64,000 nucleotides of DNA from Oerskovia paurometabola (lineage in GTDB: Bacteria; Actinomycetota; Actinomycetes; Actinomycetales; Cellulomonadaceae), in the NCBI RefSeq assembly GCF_016907365.1, contig NZ_JAFBBV010000001.1, positions 868,001 through 932,000 on the forward strand. The letters run 5' to 3'. The notes beneath the pieces are model-generated. The model worked only from the letters and a program-made list of their open reading frames with translations. It did not search any database and was not told where the DNA came from. This document shows positions 27,703-36,256 of the stretch, piece after piece (the stretch's first letter is position 1; each line of letters begins with the position of its first letter). The translations under genes and the position numbers were made by a program.

Positions 27703-30285
27703 TCAGTCGACCGTGACGGCCTCCAGCACGGGCAGCCGTGCGGCCCGGATGCCCGGCCAGACGCTCGCGACGAGCCCGATCACGACCGCGAGGCCCAGGA
27801 CCGCGAGCACCTGCCCCCAGGGGACCGCGAGGCTCGTGAGCCCCTGCTCGGCGAGCACCCCGGGCAGGGCAGCGGCGATCGCGATGCCCGTGAGCACTCC
27901 CAGCACCGTCCCGTAGACCGCGGTCAGGACCGACTCGATCGTGATGATGCCCGCGAGCTGGAGGCGCCCGAGCCCCACGGCCCGCAGCAGCCCGATCTCC
28001 CGGGTGCGCTCGATGATCGACAGCGCGAGCGTGTTGACGATGCCCAGCAGCGCGATGACGATCGACAGCCCGAGCAGCGCGTAGAGGATCACCAGGACCT
28101 GGTCCACCTGGGCCGCGGCCGCGTTGGCGAGCTCCTCGCGGTCGAGCACCGAGACCACGAGGAAGGGCTTGACGGCCCCGGTCAGGGCGGCGCGCAGCTC
28201 GGTGGCCGAGGTCCCCGGGGCGGCCGTGACGTACACGGCGTACGTCGGGATCTCGGGGGCACCCACGACCGCGTAGGTCGCGTCGGCGAGCACCACGTCG
28301 GACGAGATCACCTGGGTGTCGACGATCGCCCCGATGCGCACGTCCTGCGTGCGGGCGCCGTCGTCGCTCGTCAGGGTCAGGGAGTCGCCGACCGCCCAGC
28401 CGTGGTCGCGCGCAGCGGTCCGGCGCACCACGGCCTCGCCGTCGGCGAGGGCCCGGTCGGGGTCGCCCTCGACCACGGGCGCGTCGAGCGCCTCGGTGAA
28501 GAACCCGGGCGGCACGACCGTGGCCCCGCTGGGCTCGCCGTCCACGTCGAGCGTCCCGAGCCGCAGGGGAAGCGCCTGCCCGACGGCGGGGAGCCCGGTC
28601 ACGGCATCGGTGACCCCCGGCGGGAGCGCGCCCGTGGCGGCGGCGGCCTGGACCACGTAGTCGGCCCGCATCTGCTCGTCGACGATCGACCGGACCGAGG
28701 CCTGCGTCGAGGCCGCGATGACCCCGGTGGCGCTCACGAGCGCCATCCCGATCAACAGCGCCCCCGCGGTGTTCGAGGTGCGGCGGGGGCTGCGCGTGAC
28801 GTTGCCGCGCGCGAGGCGCCCCAGCGGGCGGATCGCGGCCACGGCCGGCACGGCGAGCACCGTGATCACGGCGCCGGCGATCGCGGGGGACAGGACCAGG
28901 ACGCCCACGAGCGCCGCGCTCGCGCCGACCGCGAGCAGGACCCGCGGGTTGAGGTCGTCGACCAGGGCCCACCCGGTCGGGTCGGCCGAGGCCGAGCTCC
29001 CGAGCCGCGAGGCCAGCACCAGCAGGCCCGCGCCGAGCACCGTCAGCACGAGCCCGACCACCGCGCGGGTGCCCGTCCCGCGGTCCGGTGCGACGTCGTC
29101 GTGCATGGCCTGGACCGGGGGAGTGAGGGCCGCGCGGCGGCCCGGGACCGCGGCCGCGACCACGCTCACCAGGACGCCCAGCGAGATCGCGACCACGACC
29201 GACGTCGCGCTCAGCGGCACGCGCCCCGAGAGCTCCATGCCCGTCGAGCCGAACACCGCGCGCAGCCCGCTGACCAGCACCCGGCCCAGCACGACCCCCG
29301 TCGCGGCGCCGAGGATCCCGACCGCGACGGCCTGCGCGAGGATCGACGCGAAGACCTGCGCGGGCGAGGCCCCGAGCGCCCTCAGCAGGGCGAACTCGCG
29401 CTGGCGCTCGCGCACCGACATCGCGAACGTGTTCGCGATGATGAACGCCCCCACGAACAGCGCGATGGCCGCGAAGACCAGCAGGAACGTCTCGATGAAC
29501 CCGAGGATCTGCTCGACACCCTCGCGGGCCTCCTCACGCACGGCCTCGCCCGTGAGGGACTCCGCGCCCGCCGGGAGGACCTCGGCCACGCGCTCGGCGA
29601 GCTCCTGCTCGGACACGTCCCCGGCGGCGTAGACCGAGATCGTGGGGACCGTCCCGTCGGGGGCGTAGGTCGCGAGCGCGGTCGCCGGGTCGAGGCCCAC
29701 CAGGATCGTGCCCGCGGCGGCCGCCTCGATCGAGAAGACCCCCGTGACCGTGACGGGCTGGGGAGCGCCCGCCAGGACCACGGTCGTCGTGTCGCCCGTG
29801 GCGAGCCCCGCGGCCGAGGCTGCGCTCTCCTCGAGCGCGATCTGCGTGCCGCCCACGGGCCACGCGCCGCTCGCGAGCGTCACCGTCGGCTCGTCGGGGC
29901 CCACCGCGATCCCGATGCTCGGCGGTCCCGACGTCGTGACGGCCGTGCCGTCCGCCGCGACCAGGACGATCGGACCCGACGCGTCGGGCACGGCGCGCGC
30001 GACGCCGTCGACCCCTGCGACCGTGTCCGCGAGCGAGACCGGGACCGGGGAGTGCGGCGTCCCGAACGTGCTGCCCGCGCTCGTCGTGTCGTCGATCTCG
30101 TCGGCACCGCGCACGTACACGTCGGCCACGAGGGTCGTCGCGATGATCTCGTCGAACGTCGACGACAGCATCGCGCGGAACGTGAACGTCCCCACCACGA
30201 ACGCGACCCCGAGCATCACCGCGAGCGTCGACAGCAGGAAGCGGACGAGGTGCGCCCGGACCCCGCGCAGCGCGACCCGCAGCAT
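27703..30285 (-). CDS. MacB/LolC-type ABC exporter permease with two FtsX domains
   Basis: This 860-aa membrane protein has the layout TM - large extracytoplasmic domain - three TMs (FtsX), then a linker and a second TM-extracytoplasmic-FtsX set. The FtsX segments are seen around VRERQREFALLRALGASPAQVFA and ERTREIGLLRAVGLGRLQLAG. Such proteins work in mechanotransmission or in export of lipoproteins, peptides or lipids from the membrane. Its ATG shares bases with the stop of the upstream ATPase gene (coupled). There is no accessory membrane-fusion gene nearby, as is common in Gram-positives. Confidence 0.9.
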   Translation of the reverse strand: MLRVALRGVRAHLVRFLLSTLAVMLGVAFVVGTFTFRAMLSSTFDEIIATTLVADVYVRGADEIDDTTSAGSTFGTPHSPVPVSLADTVAGVDGVARAVPDASGPIVLVAADGTAVTTSGPPSIGIAVGPDEPTVTLASGAWPVGGTQIALEESAASAAGLATGDTTTVVLAGAPQPVTVTGVFSIEAAAAGTILVGLDPATALATYAPDGTVPTISVYAAGDVSEQELAERVAEVLPAGAESLTGEAVREEAREGVEQILGFIETFLLVFAAIALFVGAFIIANTFAMSVRERQREFALLRALGASPAQVFASILAQAVAVGILGAATGVVLGRVLVSGLRAVFGSTGMELSGRVPLSATSVVVAISLGVLVSVVAAAVPGRRAALTPPVQAMHDDVAPDRGTGTRAVVGLVLTVLGAGLLVLASRLGSSASADPTGWALVDDLNPRVLLAVGASAALVGVLVLSPAIAGAVITVLAVPAVAAIRPLGRLARGNVTRSPRRTSNTAGALLIGMALVSATGVIAASTQASVRSIVDEQMRADYVVQAAAATGALPPGVTDAVTGLPAVGQALPLRLGTLDVDGEPSGATVVPPGFFTEALDAPVVEGDPDRALADGEAVVRRTAARDHGWAVGDSLTLTSDDGARTQDVRIGAIVDTQVISSDVVLADATYAVVGAPEIPTYAVYVTAAPGTSATELRAALTGAVKPFLVVSVLDREELANAAAAQVDQVLVILYALLGLSIVIALLGIVNTLALSIIERTREIGLLRAVGLGRLQLAGIITIESVLTAVYGTVLGVLTGIAIAAALPGVLAEQGLTSLAVPWGQVLAVLGLAVVIGLVASVWPGIRAARLPVLEAVTVD

Positions 30286-31109
30286 CAGTCCTCCTCCGCC
30301 TGCCCGAGAGCGTCGAGGATGTCGCGCCGCGTCGGGGCCGCGAGGTCGGCGGTGATCCGCCCGTCCGTGAGGAACAGGACCCGGTGCGCGTACGAGGCCG
30401 CGCGCGGGTCGTGCGTGACCATGACGACCGTCTGCCCCAGCTCGTCGACCGAGCGCCGCAGGAAGCCCAGGACCTCCGCGGACGAGCGCGAGTCGAGGTT
30501 GCCCGTGGGCTCGTCCGCGAACACCACGGACGGCCGCGACACCAGGGCTCGCGCGCACGCGACCCGCTGCTGCTGCCCGCCCGAGAGCTCGGCCGGACGG
30601 TGGTGCAGGCGGTCGCCCAGGCCCACGGCGCCCACGACCTCGTCGAACCACGCCCGGTCCACGGGGGCGCGGGCGATGTCGAGCGGGAGCGTGATGTTCT
30701 CCGCCGCGGTGAGCGTGGGGACCAGGTTGTACGACTGGAAGACGAACCCGATCCGGGTCCGCCGCAGGCCCGTGAGGCGCCGCTGCGAGAGGCGGCTCAC
30801 CTCGGTCCCGTCGATCACCACCCGGCCCGACGTCGGGGAGTCCAGGCCGGCCATGCAGTGCATGAGCGTCGACTTGCCCGAGCCTGACGGCCCCATGATC
30901 GCCGTGAGCTCGGCCGCGCGGAAGTCGACGTCGACGCCGTCGAGGGCCCGCACGACCGTCTCGCCCTGCCCGTAGGTCTTCACGAGGTCGCGTGCCCAGG
31001 CGGCCGTCCCGTCCGGAGCGGTCGGGGACAGCGCGGGCAGCGGCGGGACGGCACCGGTTCCGGAGCGGGGAGGTGCGGGCAGGGCGGACGAGGACGGGGT
31101 GGGCTCCAT
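30285..31109 (-). CDS. MacB/LolD-type ABC ATPase
   Basis: This 274-aa ATPase partners the FtsX-type permease encoded immediately downstream. It has Walker A GPSGSGKST, Q-loop FVFQSYNLVPTLTAAEN, signature LSGGQQQRVACARAL, Walker B VVFADEPTGNLD and H-loop VTHD, all typical of the LolD/MacB family. The start at ATG 31109 is preferred (GAAGGGAT upstream); ATG 31139 is an alternative. The first 45 residues are Pro/Ser/Ala-rich and unlike the family core. The operon is divergent from the LAXTG protein gene. Confidence 0.9.
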   Translation of the reverse strand: MEPTPSSSALPAPPRSGTGAVPPLPALSPTAPDGTAAWARDLVKTYGQGETVVRALDGVDVDFRAAELTAIMGPSGSGKSTLMHCMAGLDSPTSGRVVIDGTEVSRLSQRRLTGLRRTRIGFVFQSYNLVPTLTAAENITLPLDIARAPVDRAWFDEVVGAVGLGDRLHHRPAELSGGQQQRVACARALVSRPSVVFADEPTGNLDSRSSAEVLGFLRRSVDELGQTVVMVTHDPRAASYAHRVLFLTDGRITADLAAPTRRDILDALGQAEED

Positions 31110-31293
31110 CGGAGATCCCTTCGGTCGGAATGTCTCCATCGTGGCCCCTGGGGCGGGTGACGTGCGACACATCGGCCGAACTCGCGTCAAGACGTCGGCG
31201 TGGCGTGGTCCTCCCCGATACCACGGACCACCCGCCCGTGCGACCCGACGGCTCGACCCCCCTGCCCGCCGGGCACCACCCGAGGAGCCCACC

Positions 31294-32940
31294 ATGACGA
31301 ACCACACACAGGCCGGATCCCCCCGGCACGCGGCGGTGCTCGCCGTGCCCCCCACGACGGCTGCCCCCACGCTCGCGTGGCGCCTGCTGTCGACGGCGCT
31401 CGCGGCCCTGCTCGTGCTCGTGGGCGTCGTCGCGATGCCCCGCACGGCGTCCGCCGCCGAGCTCGACGCCATCAAGACGGTCACGATCACCCAGCCGTTG
31501 GACGAGGTCCACCTGTGGCAGTCGCTGCGGATCGAGGCCACGTGGGCCGTGCCCGACGGCTCGCACGCGGGGGACACGTTCACCCTGGCGTTCCCGCAGT
31601 CTCCCCGCGTGACGGGGTTCGCGCAGACGTTCGACCTCAAGACGCCCGCCGGTGCGGTCGTCGGGACGTGCGACGTCACGCAGGACGGTTTCGCGTGCAC
31701 GCTCAGCCCCTACGTCGAGACCGCGACCAACGTCCAGGGCACGCTGTACTTCTACGCGCAGGTCAGCAGCGTCGGCGAGGGGGGTACGTTCACGTTCACG
31801 ACGGGCAACGAGATGGTGATCGAGGTCCCCGTACCGGGCGGCGGCGTGATCCCGGCCAGCGGCTGGTCCGCCCCGGAGCAGCCCGTCAAGGGCGGCTGGG
31901 TCAGCACGGACGGCAGGACCGCCGTCTGGGAGGTCTACGTGCCGAGCGAGTTCCTGGCCGCCTCGGCGGGCGGTCCCGTGGTCGTGACCGACACCTACGA
32001 CTCGCGGCTGACCATGCGCGACGACTCGCTCGTCGTCGCGTACGTCCCCCTGGCCGACTGGAACGACGGTGACTACGGCTCGAGCGCGGTGCGGCTCAGC
32101 CCGGGGACCGGTTACGTCTACACCCCGGACGTGGCCGGCTCGTCGTTCGACCTGACGTTCGTCGACCCCGTGACGGACGGTTCGCGCATGTACATCTTCA
32201 CGTACCGGATGTCGTTGCCCGCGGGTGTGCAGGACGGTGACACGTTCGCCAACCAGGTCGCGGGCAGCACCGGCTGGGACGACCAGCGCGTGCTCGAGTA
32301 CGCGGCCGCCGGTGGCGACGGCAGCGGCGACGGCAACGGCGAGCTCCGCCTGACCAAGCGCGTCACGGGCGAGGCCGCGACGTCGGTCCCGGCGGGCACC
32401 GCGTTCACCGTGGACTACACGACCGACCGGAACGGAGCGACGACGTCGGGCAGCCTCACGGTGACCGACGGTGCGACCGTCACGATCCCCGGCCTCGCCG
32501 CCGGGACCGTGGTGACGCTGAGCGAGGTCTCGCCCGCCGCGATCGACGGCGTGACCTGGGGCGAGCCCGTGTTCTCGGGCGAGGGCGTGACCCCGGTCGA
32601 GGGTGGCGCACAGGTCACGGTCGGCGTGGAGGGCGTGGTCGAGGTCGCGCTCGACAACCCGGTCACCCCGGTGGACCCGCCCGTCCCGCCAGCCGCGCCG
32701 GTGCCGCCCACCGCGGTGCCGCCCACCACGGTTCCCCCCGTCACGACGCCGCCTGCGGCGGTCGTCCCGCCGACCAAGGCCCCGACGGTCAGGGCGACTC
32801 CCCAGGCGACGAAGAAGCCCGCGCGTGGTGCGCTCGCCACGACGGGCGCGACGGTCGGCCTGGCAGCCGGTGCGGCCGCGCTGCTGGTCGGCACCGGGGT
32901 CACGCTCGTGGCGCTGCGTCGTCGGGGGGCGACCTCCTGA
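31294..32940 (+). CDS. Wall-anchored surface protein with LAXTG sorting signal
   Basis: This 548-aa secreted protein has an N-terminal signal peptide with its hydrophobic core at about residues 30-50 and an ASAAE cleavage region. Next come two adhesin-like beta domains (residues about 55-210 and 215-345) resembling Gram-positive collagen-binding/Ig-like modules, then a SpaA-like domain (ELRLTKRVTGEAATSVPAG...). A Pro/Thr stalk leads to a sorting signal: LATTG, a hydrophobic helix and RRRG. LAXTG is the motif associated with class E sortases. It probably acts as an adhesin or pilin-like protein. GAGGAG precedes the ATG. A perfect 36-bp palindrome lies 34 bases after the stop. Confidence 0.82.
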   Translation: MTNHTQAGSPRHAAVLAVPPTTAAPTLAWRLLSTALAALLVLVGVVAMPRTASAAELDAIKTVTITQPLDEVHLWQSLRIEATWAVPDGSHAGDTFTLAFPQSPRVTGFAQTFDLKTPAGAVVGTCDVTQDGFACTLSPYVETATNVQGTLYFYAQVSSVGEGGTFTFTTGNEMVIEVPVPGGGVIPASGWSAPEQPVKGGWVSTDGRTAVWEVYVPSEFLAASAGGPVVVTDTYDSRLTMRDDSLVVAYVPLADWNDGDYGSSAVRLSPGTGYVYTPDVAGSSFDLTFVDPVTDGSRMYIFTYRMSLPAGVQDGDTFANQVAGSTGWDDQRVLEYAAAGGDGSGDGNGELRLTKRVTGEAATSVPAGTAFTVDYTTDRNGATTSGSLTVTDGATVTIPGLAAGTVVTLSEVSPAAIDGVTWGEPVFSGEGVTPVEGGAQVTVGVEGVVEVALDNPVTPVDPPVPPAAPVPPTAVPPTTVPPVTTPPAAVVPPTKAPTVRATPQATKKPARGALATTGATVGLAAGAAALLVGTGVTLVALRRRGATS

Positions 32941-32973
32941 CGACGGCCTGAGCGCAGCAGCCCCGCGACGGCC

Positions 32974-33009
32974 CCTGGGGCGACCGGTCGATCGACCGGT
33001 CGCCCCAGG
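32974..33009. terminator. 36-bp perfect palindrome, terminator-like
   Basis: Two 18-bp halves meet without a loop (32974-32991 / 32992-33009). CCCCGC and GCGGGG outside the halves could extend the stem. It lies between the LAXTG gene and the oxidoreductase gene; no U-tract follows. Confidence 0.6.
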
Positions 33010-33038
33010 CCGCTGCGGGGGGCGCAGCCCGGTCGCAG

Positions 33039-33044
33039 TAGCGT
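33039..33044 (+). promoter_or_regulatory. Leaderless -10 box, first Gfo/Idh gene
   Basis: TAGCGT ends six bases before ATG 33051. The same hexamer and spacing are used by the paralogous gene at 34249. Confidence 0.6.
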
Positions 33045-33050
33045 GGACGC

Positions 33051-34085
33051 ATGGTCTCTCACGCAGTGGTGAACGTGCTCGACGCCGTACCCGACCCGGG
33101 TGACGCCCCGCCCGTGCGCTGGGGGATCCTGGGCGCGGGGAAGATCGCGGGCTCGTTCGCGGACGAGGTCCGGGCCTACACGCAGGGGCACGTGGCGGCC
33201 GTGGGTTCGCGCGACGAGCACCGGGCACGGGACTTCGCGCAGCGGCACGCGCCGTCGGCGACCGTGCACGGTTCGTACGAGGCCCTCGTCGCGGACCCCG
33301 ACGTCGACGTCGTGTACGTCGCGACCCCGCACTCGCACCACCGCGAGCACGGGTTGCTCGCGGTCGCGGCGGGCAAGCCCGTCCTCATGGAGAAGGCGTT
33401 CACGCGCAACGAGGCCGAGGCACGCGAGGTCCTGGACGCGGCGCGGGCCGCGGGCGTGTTCGTCATGGAGGCGATGCTGACGCGGCACCTGCCGCACGTC
33501 GCGGCGATCCGCGCGCTGGTCGCGCAGGGGGAGATCGGCGAGGTCCGGTCGGTCACGGCGTCCTACGGGTCGAACGCCGCGTACGACCCGTCCCACCGCC
33601 TGTTCGCGCCCGAGCTCGCGGGCGGCGCGCTGCTGGACATCGGGATCTATCCGCTCGCGTTCGCGACGGACCTCCTGGGCATGCCCGACGACGTCACGGC
33701 GGTCGGTCTGCTGGCTCCCACCGGGGTGGACGCCCAGTCGACCGTGGTGCTGCGGTACGGGGACCGCGCGACGGCCACGCTCGCCTCGTCGGTCCTGGCG
33801 CAGTCGGCGACGTCGCTGGTGATCGCGGGAACGGGAGGGCGGATCGAGGTCGTCGACCGTTTCATGGTGCCCACGGCCTTCAGCGTGGTCTGGGCCGACG
33901 GCGCGCGCCGCGACTACGACGGGTACGCGCCCGGGGCCAAGCAGTACGAGGCGGCCGAGGTCGCGCGCTGCCTCGCGGCGGGGCTCACGGAGAGCCCGCG
34001 TATGACGTGGCAGGACACGCTCGACCTGATACGGGTCATGGACCGGGCGCGTGCGCAGCTGGGGGTCGTGTACCCGGGCGAGTGA
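33051..34085 (+). CDS. Gfo/Idh/MocA-family oxidoreductase, paralogue 1
   Basis: This 344-aa NAD(P)-dependent oxidoreductase has a Rossmann motif, GILGAGKIAGSF, and a substrate-side motif, MEKAFTRNE, in place of the common EKP. The C-terminal beta-sheet domain of the family runs from about residue 130. Relatives act on sugars, inositols or dihydrodiols; the substrate is unknown. It is strongly similar to the next gene (same VDVVYVATPHSHHR, RNEXEAREXLDAARAAGVFVMEA and MTWQDTLD segments), indicating tandem duplication. Its mRNA is probably leaderless. A degenerate palindrome of the GGGGTTG family follows after 10 bases. Confidence 0.88.
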   Translation: MVSHAVVNVLDAVPDPGDAPPVRWGILGAGKIAGSFADEVRAYTQGHVAAVGSRDEHRARDFAQRHAPSATVHGSYEALVADPDVDVVYVATPHSHHREHGLLAVAAGKPVLMEKAFTRNEAEAREVLDAARAAGVFVMEAMLTRHLPHVAAIRALVAQGEIGEVRSVTASYGSNAAYDPSHRLFAPELAGGALLDIGIYPLAFATDLLGMPDDVTAVGLLAPTGVDAQSTVVLRYGDRATATLASSVLAQSATSLVIAGTGGRIEVVDRFMVPTAFSVVWADGARRDYDGYAPGAKQYEAAEVARCLAAGLTESPRMTWQDTLDLIRVMDRARAQLGVVYPGE

Positions 34086-34095
34086 TCGCTCGCCA

Positions 34096-34181
34096 GTGCC
34101 GAGAACGGGGTTGCGGTCGTTCTGGCGTCCCGAACGGCCTCGGCCGGGCGGTTCGACCGCGCGGAACCTCGTCCTCGGCAC
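34096..34181. repeat. Degenerate palindrome, GGGGTTGAGGTCG family, copy 3
   Basis: Outer arms 34096-34112 and 34165-34181 (17 bp, two mismatches) begin with GTGCCGAGAACGGGGTT. The long centre has diverged and contains inner GAACGGCC/GGCCGGGC-type pairing. It looks like a decayed member of the family. Confidence 0.7.
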
Positions 34182-34210
34182 GTCGGCCGCGCGACCACAC
34201 CTCGGGCAAT

Positions 34211-34236
34211 ACCCCGTGGCAGCGCTCTCACGGGGT
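34211..34236. promoter_or_regulatory. LacI/CebR-like operator upstream of the second oxidoreductase
   Basis: TGGCAGCGCTCTCA (34217-34230) matches the known CebR/CelR box TGGGAGCGCTCCCA in 12 of 14 positions. It is centred in a larger dyad with perfect 8-bp arms ACCCCGTG/CACGGGGT. The box ends six bases before the -10 box, so a bound repressor would block RNA polymerase. Confidence 0.5.
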
Positions 34237-34242
34237 TAGCGT
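34237..34242 (+). promoter_or_regulatory. Leaderless -10 box, second Gfo/Idh gene
   Basis: TAGCGT ends six bases before ATG 34249. Confidence 0.6.
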
Positions 34243-34248
34243 GAACCC

Positions 34249-35343
34249 ATGAGCAACGACGCCCGCGAAGCGGCACCGACAGTCCAGCCCGCCTCCCTGC
34301 CCCACCTCGCGGCGACCGCCGCCGACCTGCCCGAGGTGATCTCCGGCGTCGTGCCCGACCCGCGGACCGCTCCCACCGTGCGCTGGGGGATCCTGGGCGC
34401 CGGGAACATCGCCGGGTCGTTCGCCGAGGCCGTGCGCGACCACACGCGCGCACGCGTCGTGGCCGTGGGGTCGCGCGACCGCGTCCGCGCCGAGCGCTTC
34501 GCGACCGAGCACGGCATCCACACGACGCACGCCGACTACACCGAGCTCGTCGAGGACCCGCAGGTCGACGTCGTGTACGTCGCGACCCCGCACTCGCACC
34601 ACCGGGACCACGCGCTGCTGGCCATCGCGGCGGGCAAGCACGTCCTCGTCGAGAAGGCGTTCACGCGCAACGAGGTGGAGGCGCGCGAGATCCTCGACGC
34701 CGCGCGGGCCGCAGGCGTGTTCGTCATGGAAGCCATGTGGACCCGGTTCCTGCCGCACGTCGCGGCGCTGCGCGCGGTGATCGCGCGCGGTGAGATCGGC
34801 GAGATCGTCAACGTGAGCGCCGACCACGGCCAGTTCTTCCCGTTCGACCCCGAGCACCGGCTCTACGCGCCCGACCTCGCGGGCGGCGCGCTGCTCGACC
34901 TGGGCGTGTACCCCGTGTCGTTCGCGCACGACGTCCTGGGGGCGCCGTCGTCGGTCACCGCGGTGGGGGCGCTCACGGAGACGGGAGTCGACGGCCAGCT
35001 CGGCATCACGCTCGGCTACGGCCGGGCCATGGCCACGCTGTCGACGACCCTGTGGTCCCAGACCCCCAACGTCGCGTCGATCTCCGGGACCGCCGGGCGC
35101 ATCGAGATCGAGGGCACGTTCTACGCCCCGACGTCGTTCCGCGTGATCCGGCACGACGGCGCGCAGTGGCGCTACGAGGGCTTCCGCGGCGAGGGCAAGC
35201 AGTACCAGGCGGCCGAGGTCGCGCGCTGCCTCGCGGCCGGCCTGACCGAGAGCCCGCGCATGACGTGGCAGGACACGCTCGACGTCATGCGGACCATGGA
35301 CGAGGTCCGCCGCCAGACGGGCGTGGTCTACCCGAACGAGTGA
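34249..35343 (+). CDS. Gfo/Idh/MocA-family oxidoreductase, paralogue 2
   Basis: This 364-aa oxidoreductase has an N-terminal extension of about 45 residues before the Rossmann motif GILGAGNIAGSF. It has the VEKAFTRNE motif and a C-terminal domain ending RRQTGVVYPNE, matching the first paralogue's QLGVVYPGE. Both copies are transcribed in the same direction from separate leaderless promoters. This one has an operator-like dyad next to its -10, which the first lacks, so the copies may respond to different signals. A perfect palindrome follows 22 bases after the stop. Confidence 0.88.
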   Translation: MSNDAREAAPTVQPASLPHLAATAADLPEVISGVVPDPRTAPTVRWGILGAGNIAGSFAEAVRDHTRARVVAVGSRDRVRAERFATEHGIHTTHADYTELVEDPQVDVVYVATPHSHHRDHALLAIAAGKHVLVEKAFTRNEVEAREILDAARAAGVFVMEAMWTRFLPHVAALRAVIARGEIGEIVNVSADHGQFFPFDPEHRLYAPDLAGGALLDLGVYPVSFAHDVLGAPSSVTAVGALTETGVDGQLGITLGYGRAMATLSTTLWSQTPNVASISGTAGRIEIEGTFYAPTSFRVIRHDGAQWRYEGFRGEGKQYQAAEVARCLAAGLTESPRMTWQDTLDVMRTMDEVRRQTGVVYPNE

Positions 35344-35365
35344 CCTGGGTGTGTCGAGACACCCG

Positions 35366-35430
35366 GGTGTCGAGAACGGGGTTGAGGTCGTTCTGCCCGT
35401 GAGAACGACCTCAACCCCGTTCTCGACACC
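35366..35430. repeat. Intergenic palindrome, GGGGTTGAGGTCG family, copy 4
   Basis: Perfect 29-bp arms (35366-35394 and 35402-35430) flank a 7-base loop. The core is GAGAACGGGGTTGAGGTCG. It lies between the convergent ends of the oxidoreductase gene and the 74-aa gene. Confidence 0.92.
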
Positions 35431-35456
35431 GCGGGGTGGCGGGGTGGGGTGCGGGG

Positions 35457-35681
35457 CTAGCTCGCGGTCGGCTCGTCCGGGTGCTCGACGACGTAGCTGC
35501 GGCCGTCGGGGCCCGTCACGTACTCGAAGCGCGTCTTGAGCTCGCGGTCGCGCTCGGCCTCGGCCGCGGAGACGCCGCGCCCGGGCGAGCCCTGCTTCCC
35601 GACCTGCGCGGGGCCGAAGATCGGCAGGAAGGTCTCGGTCATGCGCAGGCCCAGGGGGCGTCGTCGCTGCTTGTCGGCCAT
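35457..35681 (-). CDS. Small basic hypothetical protein, 74 aa
   Basis: The product starts MADKQRRRPLGLRMTETF and ends with an acidic YVVEHPDEPTAS. It has no membrane segment. I do not recognise a family. ATG 35681 is chosen because GAGAGG lies just upstream; an in-frame ATG 27 bases further upstream is less likely. It is divergent from the OhrR-like regulator gene across an 88-base region that contains a 25-bp dyad, so it may be a target of that regulator. Confidence 0.6.
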   Translation of the reverse strand: MADKQRRRPLGLRMTETFLPIFGPAQVGKQGSPGRGVSAAEAERDRELKTRFEYVTGPDGRSYVVEHPDEPTAS

Positions 35682-35713
35682 GCGCCTCTCCTCTCGCGAA
35701 CGGTGCAAGTCGA

Positions 35714-35738
35714 TGGTGCACCAATGATTGGTGTACCA
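35714..35738. promoter_or_regulatory. Probable MarR/OhrR operator
   Basis: TGGTGCACCAAT and ATTGGTGTACCA form a 12-bp dyad with one mismatch and a one-base spacer. It lies in the divergent promoter region between the 74-aa gene and the OhrR-like gene. The TTGGTGYACCAA style is typical of MarR-family sites. Confidence 0.7.
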
Positions 35739-35757
35739 AGCATAGGGGAGAACTGGC

Positions 35758-35763
35758 TACCAT
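35758..35763 (+). promoter_or_regulatory. Leaderless -10 box for the OhrR-like gene
   Basis: TACCAT ends six bases before ATG 35770. Confidence 0.6.
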
Positions 35764-35769
35764 GACGAC

Positions 35770-36255
35770 ATGACCACCTCGCTCGAGAGCGCCCCGCTGC
35801 CCGGCACCGACCCGCTCGCGCTCGAGTCCCAGGTCTGCTTCGCGCTGTCGGCCGGCGCCCGCGCGATGGTCGCCATGTACAAGCCGCTGCTCGAGCCGCT
35901 GCGCCTGACCCACCCGCAGTACCTCGTGATGCTCGCGCTGTGGCAGGACGCCGCGGCCGGCGAGCGCACCACGGCCACGTCCCTCGCCGAGCGGCTCCAC
36001 CTGGACCCCGGCACGCTCTCCCCGCTCGTGCGGCGGCTCGAGACCACGGGTTACCTCACGCGCTCGCGCAACGAGCACGACGGTCGCGTCGTCGACGTCA
36101 CGCTGACCCCGGCCGGGCGCGAGCTCCGCGCGCAGGCCGAGAAGGTGCCGCCCGCGATCACCGCCGCGACGGGGCTGACGCTCGACGAGCTCGTGGAGGT
36201 CCACGCCGCGGCCTCCAAGGTCGTGTCCGCCGCGCTGCGCGCGGGCGTCATCTAG
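35770..36255 (+). CDS. OhrR-like MarR-family redox regulator
   Basis: This 161-aa winged-helix regulator has family signatures CFALSAGARAMVAMYKPLL, LTHPQYLVMLALW and LHLDPGTLSPLVRRLETTGYL, which match the OhrR subgroup. The reactive Cys of that subgroup is present at residue 23 (QVCFAL). OhrR proteins repress an organic-hydroperoxide reductase gene and are released when this Cys is oxidised. No ohr gene is present in the window; the only divergent neighbour encodes a 74-aa protein. A dyad at 35714-35738 is the likely operator. It is convergent with the GNAT gene with a single base between the stops. Confidence 0.85.
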   Translation: MTTSLESAPLPGTDPLALESQVCFALSAGARAMVAMYKPLLEPLRLTHPQYLVMLALWQDAAAGERTTATSLAERLHLDPGTLSPLVRRLETTGYLTRSRNEHDGRVVDVTLTPAGRELRAQAEKVPPAITAATGLTLDELVEVHAAASKVVSAALRAGVI

Positions 36256-36256
36256 C

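Noticed and set aside
27703..33228. Open frame of 1,841 codons on the minus strand spanning the ABC permease and the LAXTG gene
   Set aside because: Only the part from 30285 down is a real permease with a normal start coupled to the ATPase gene; the rest is antisense or alternate-frame read-through.
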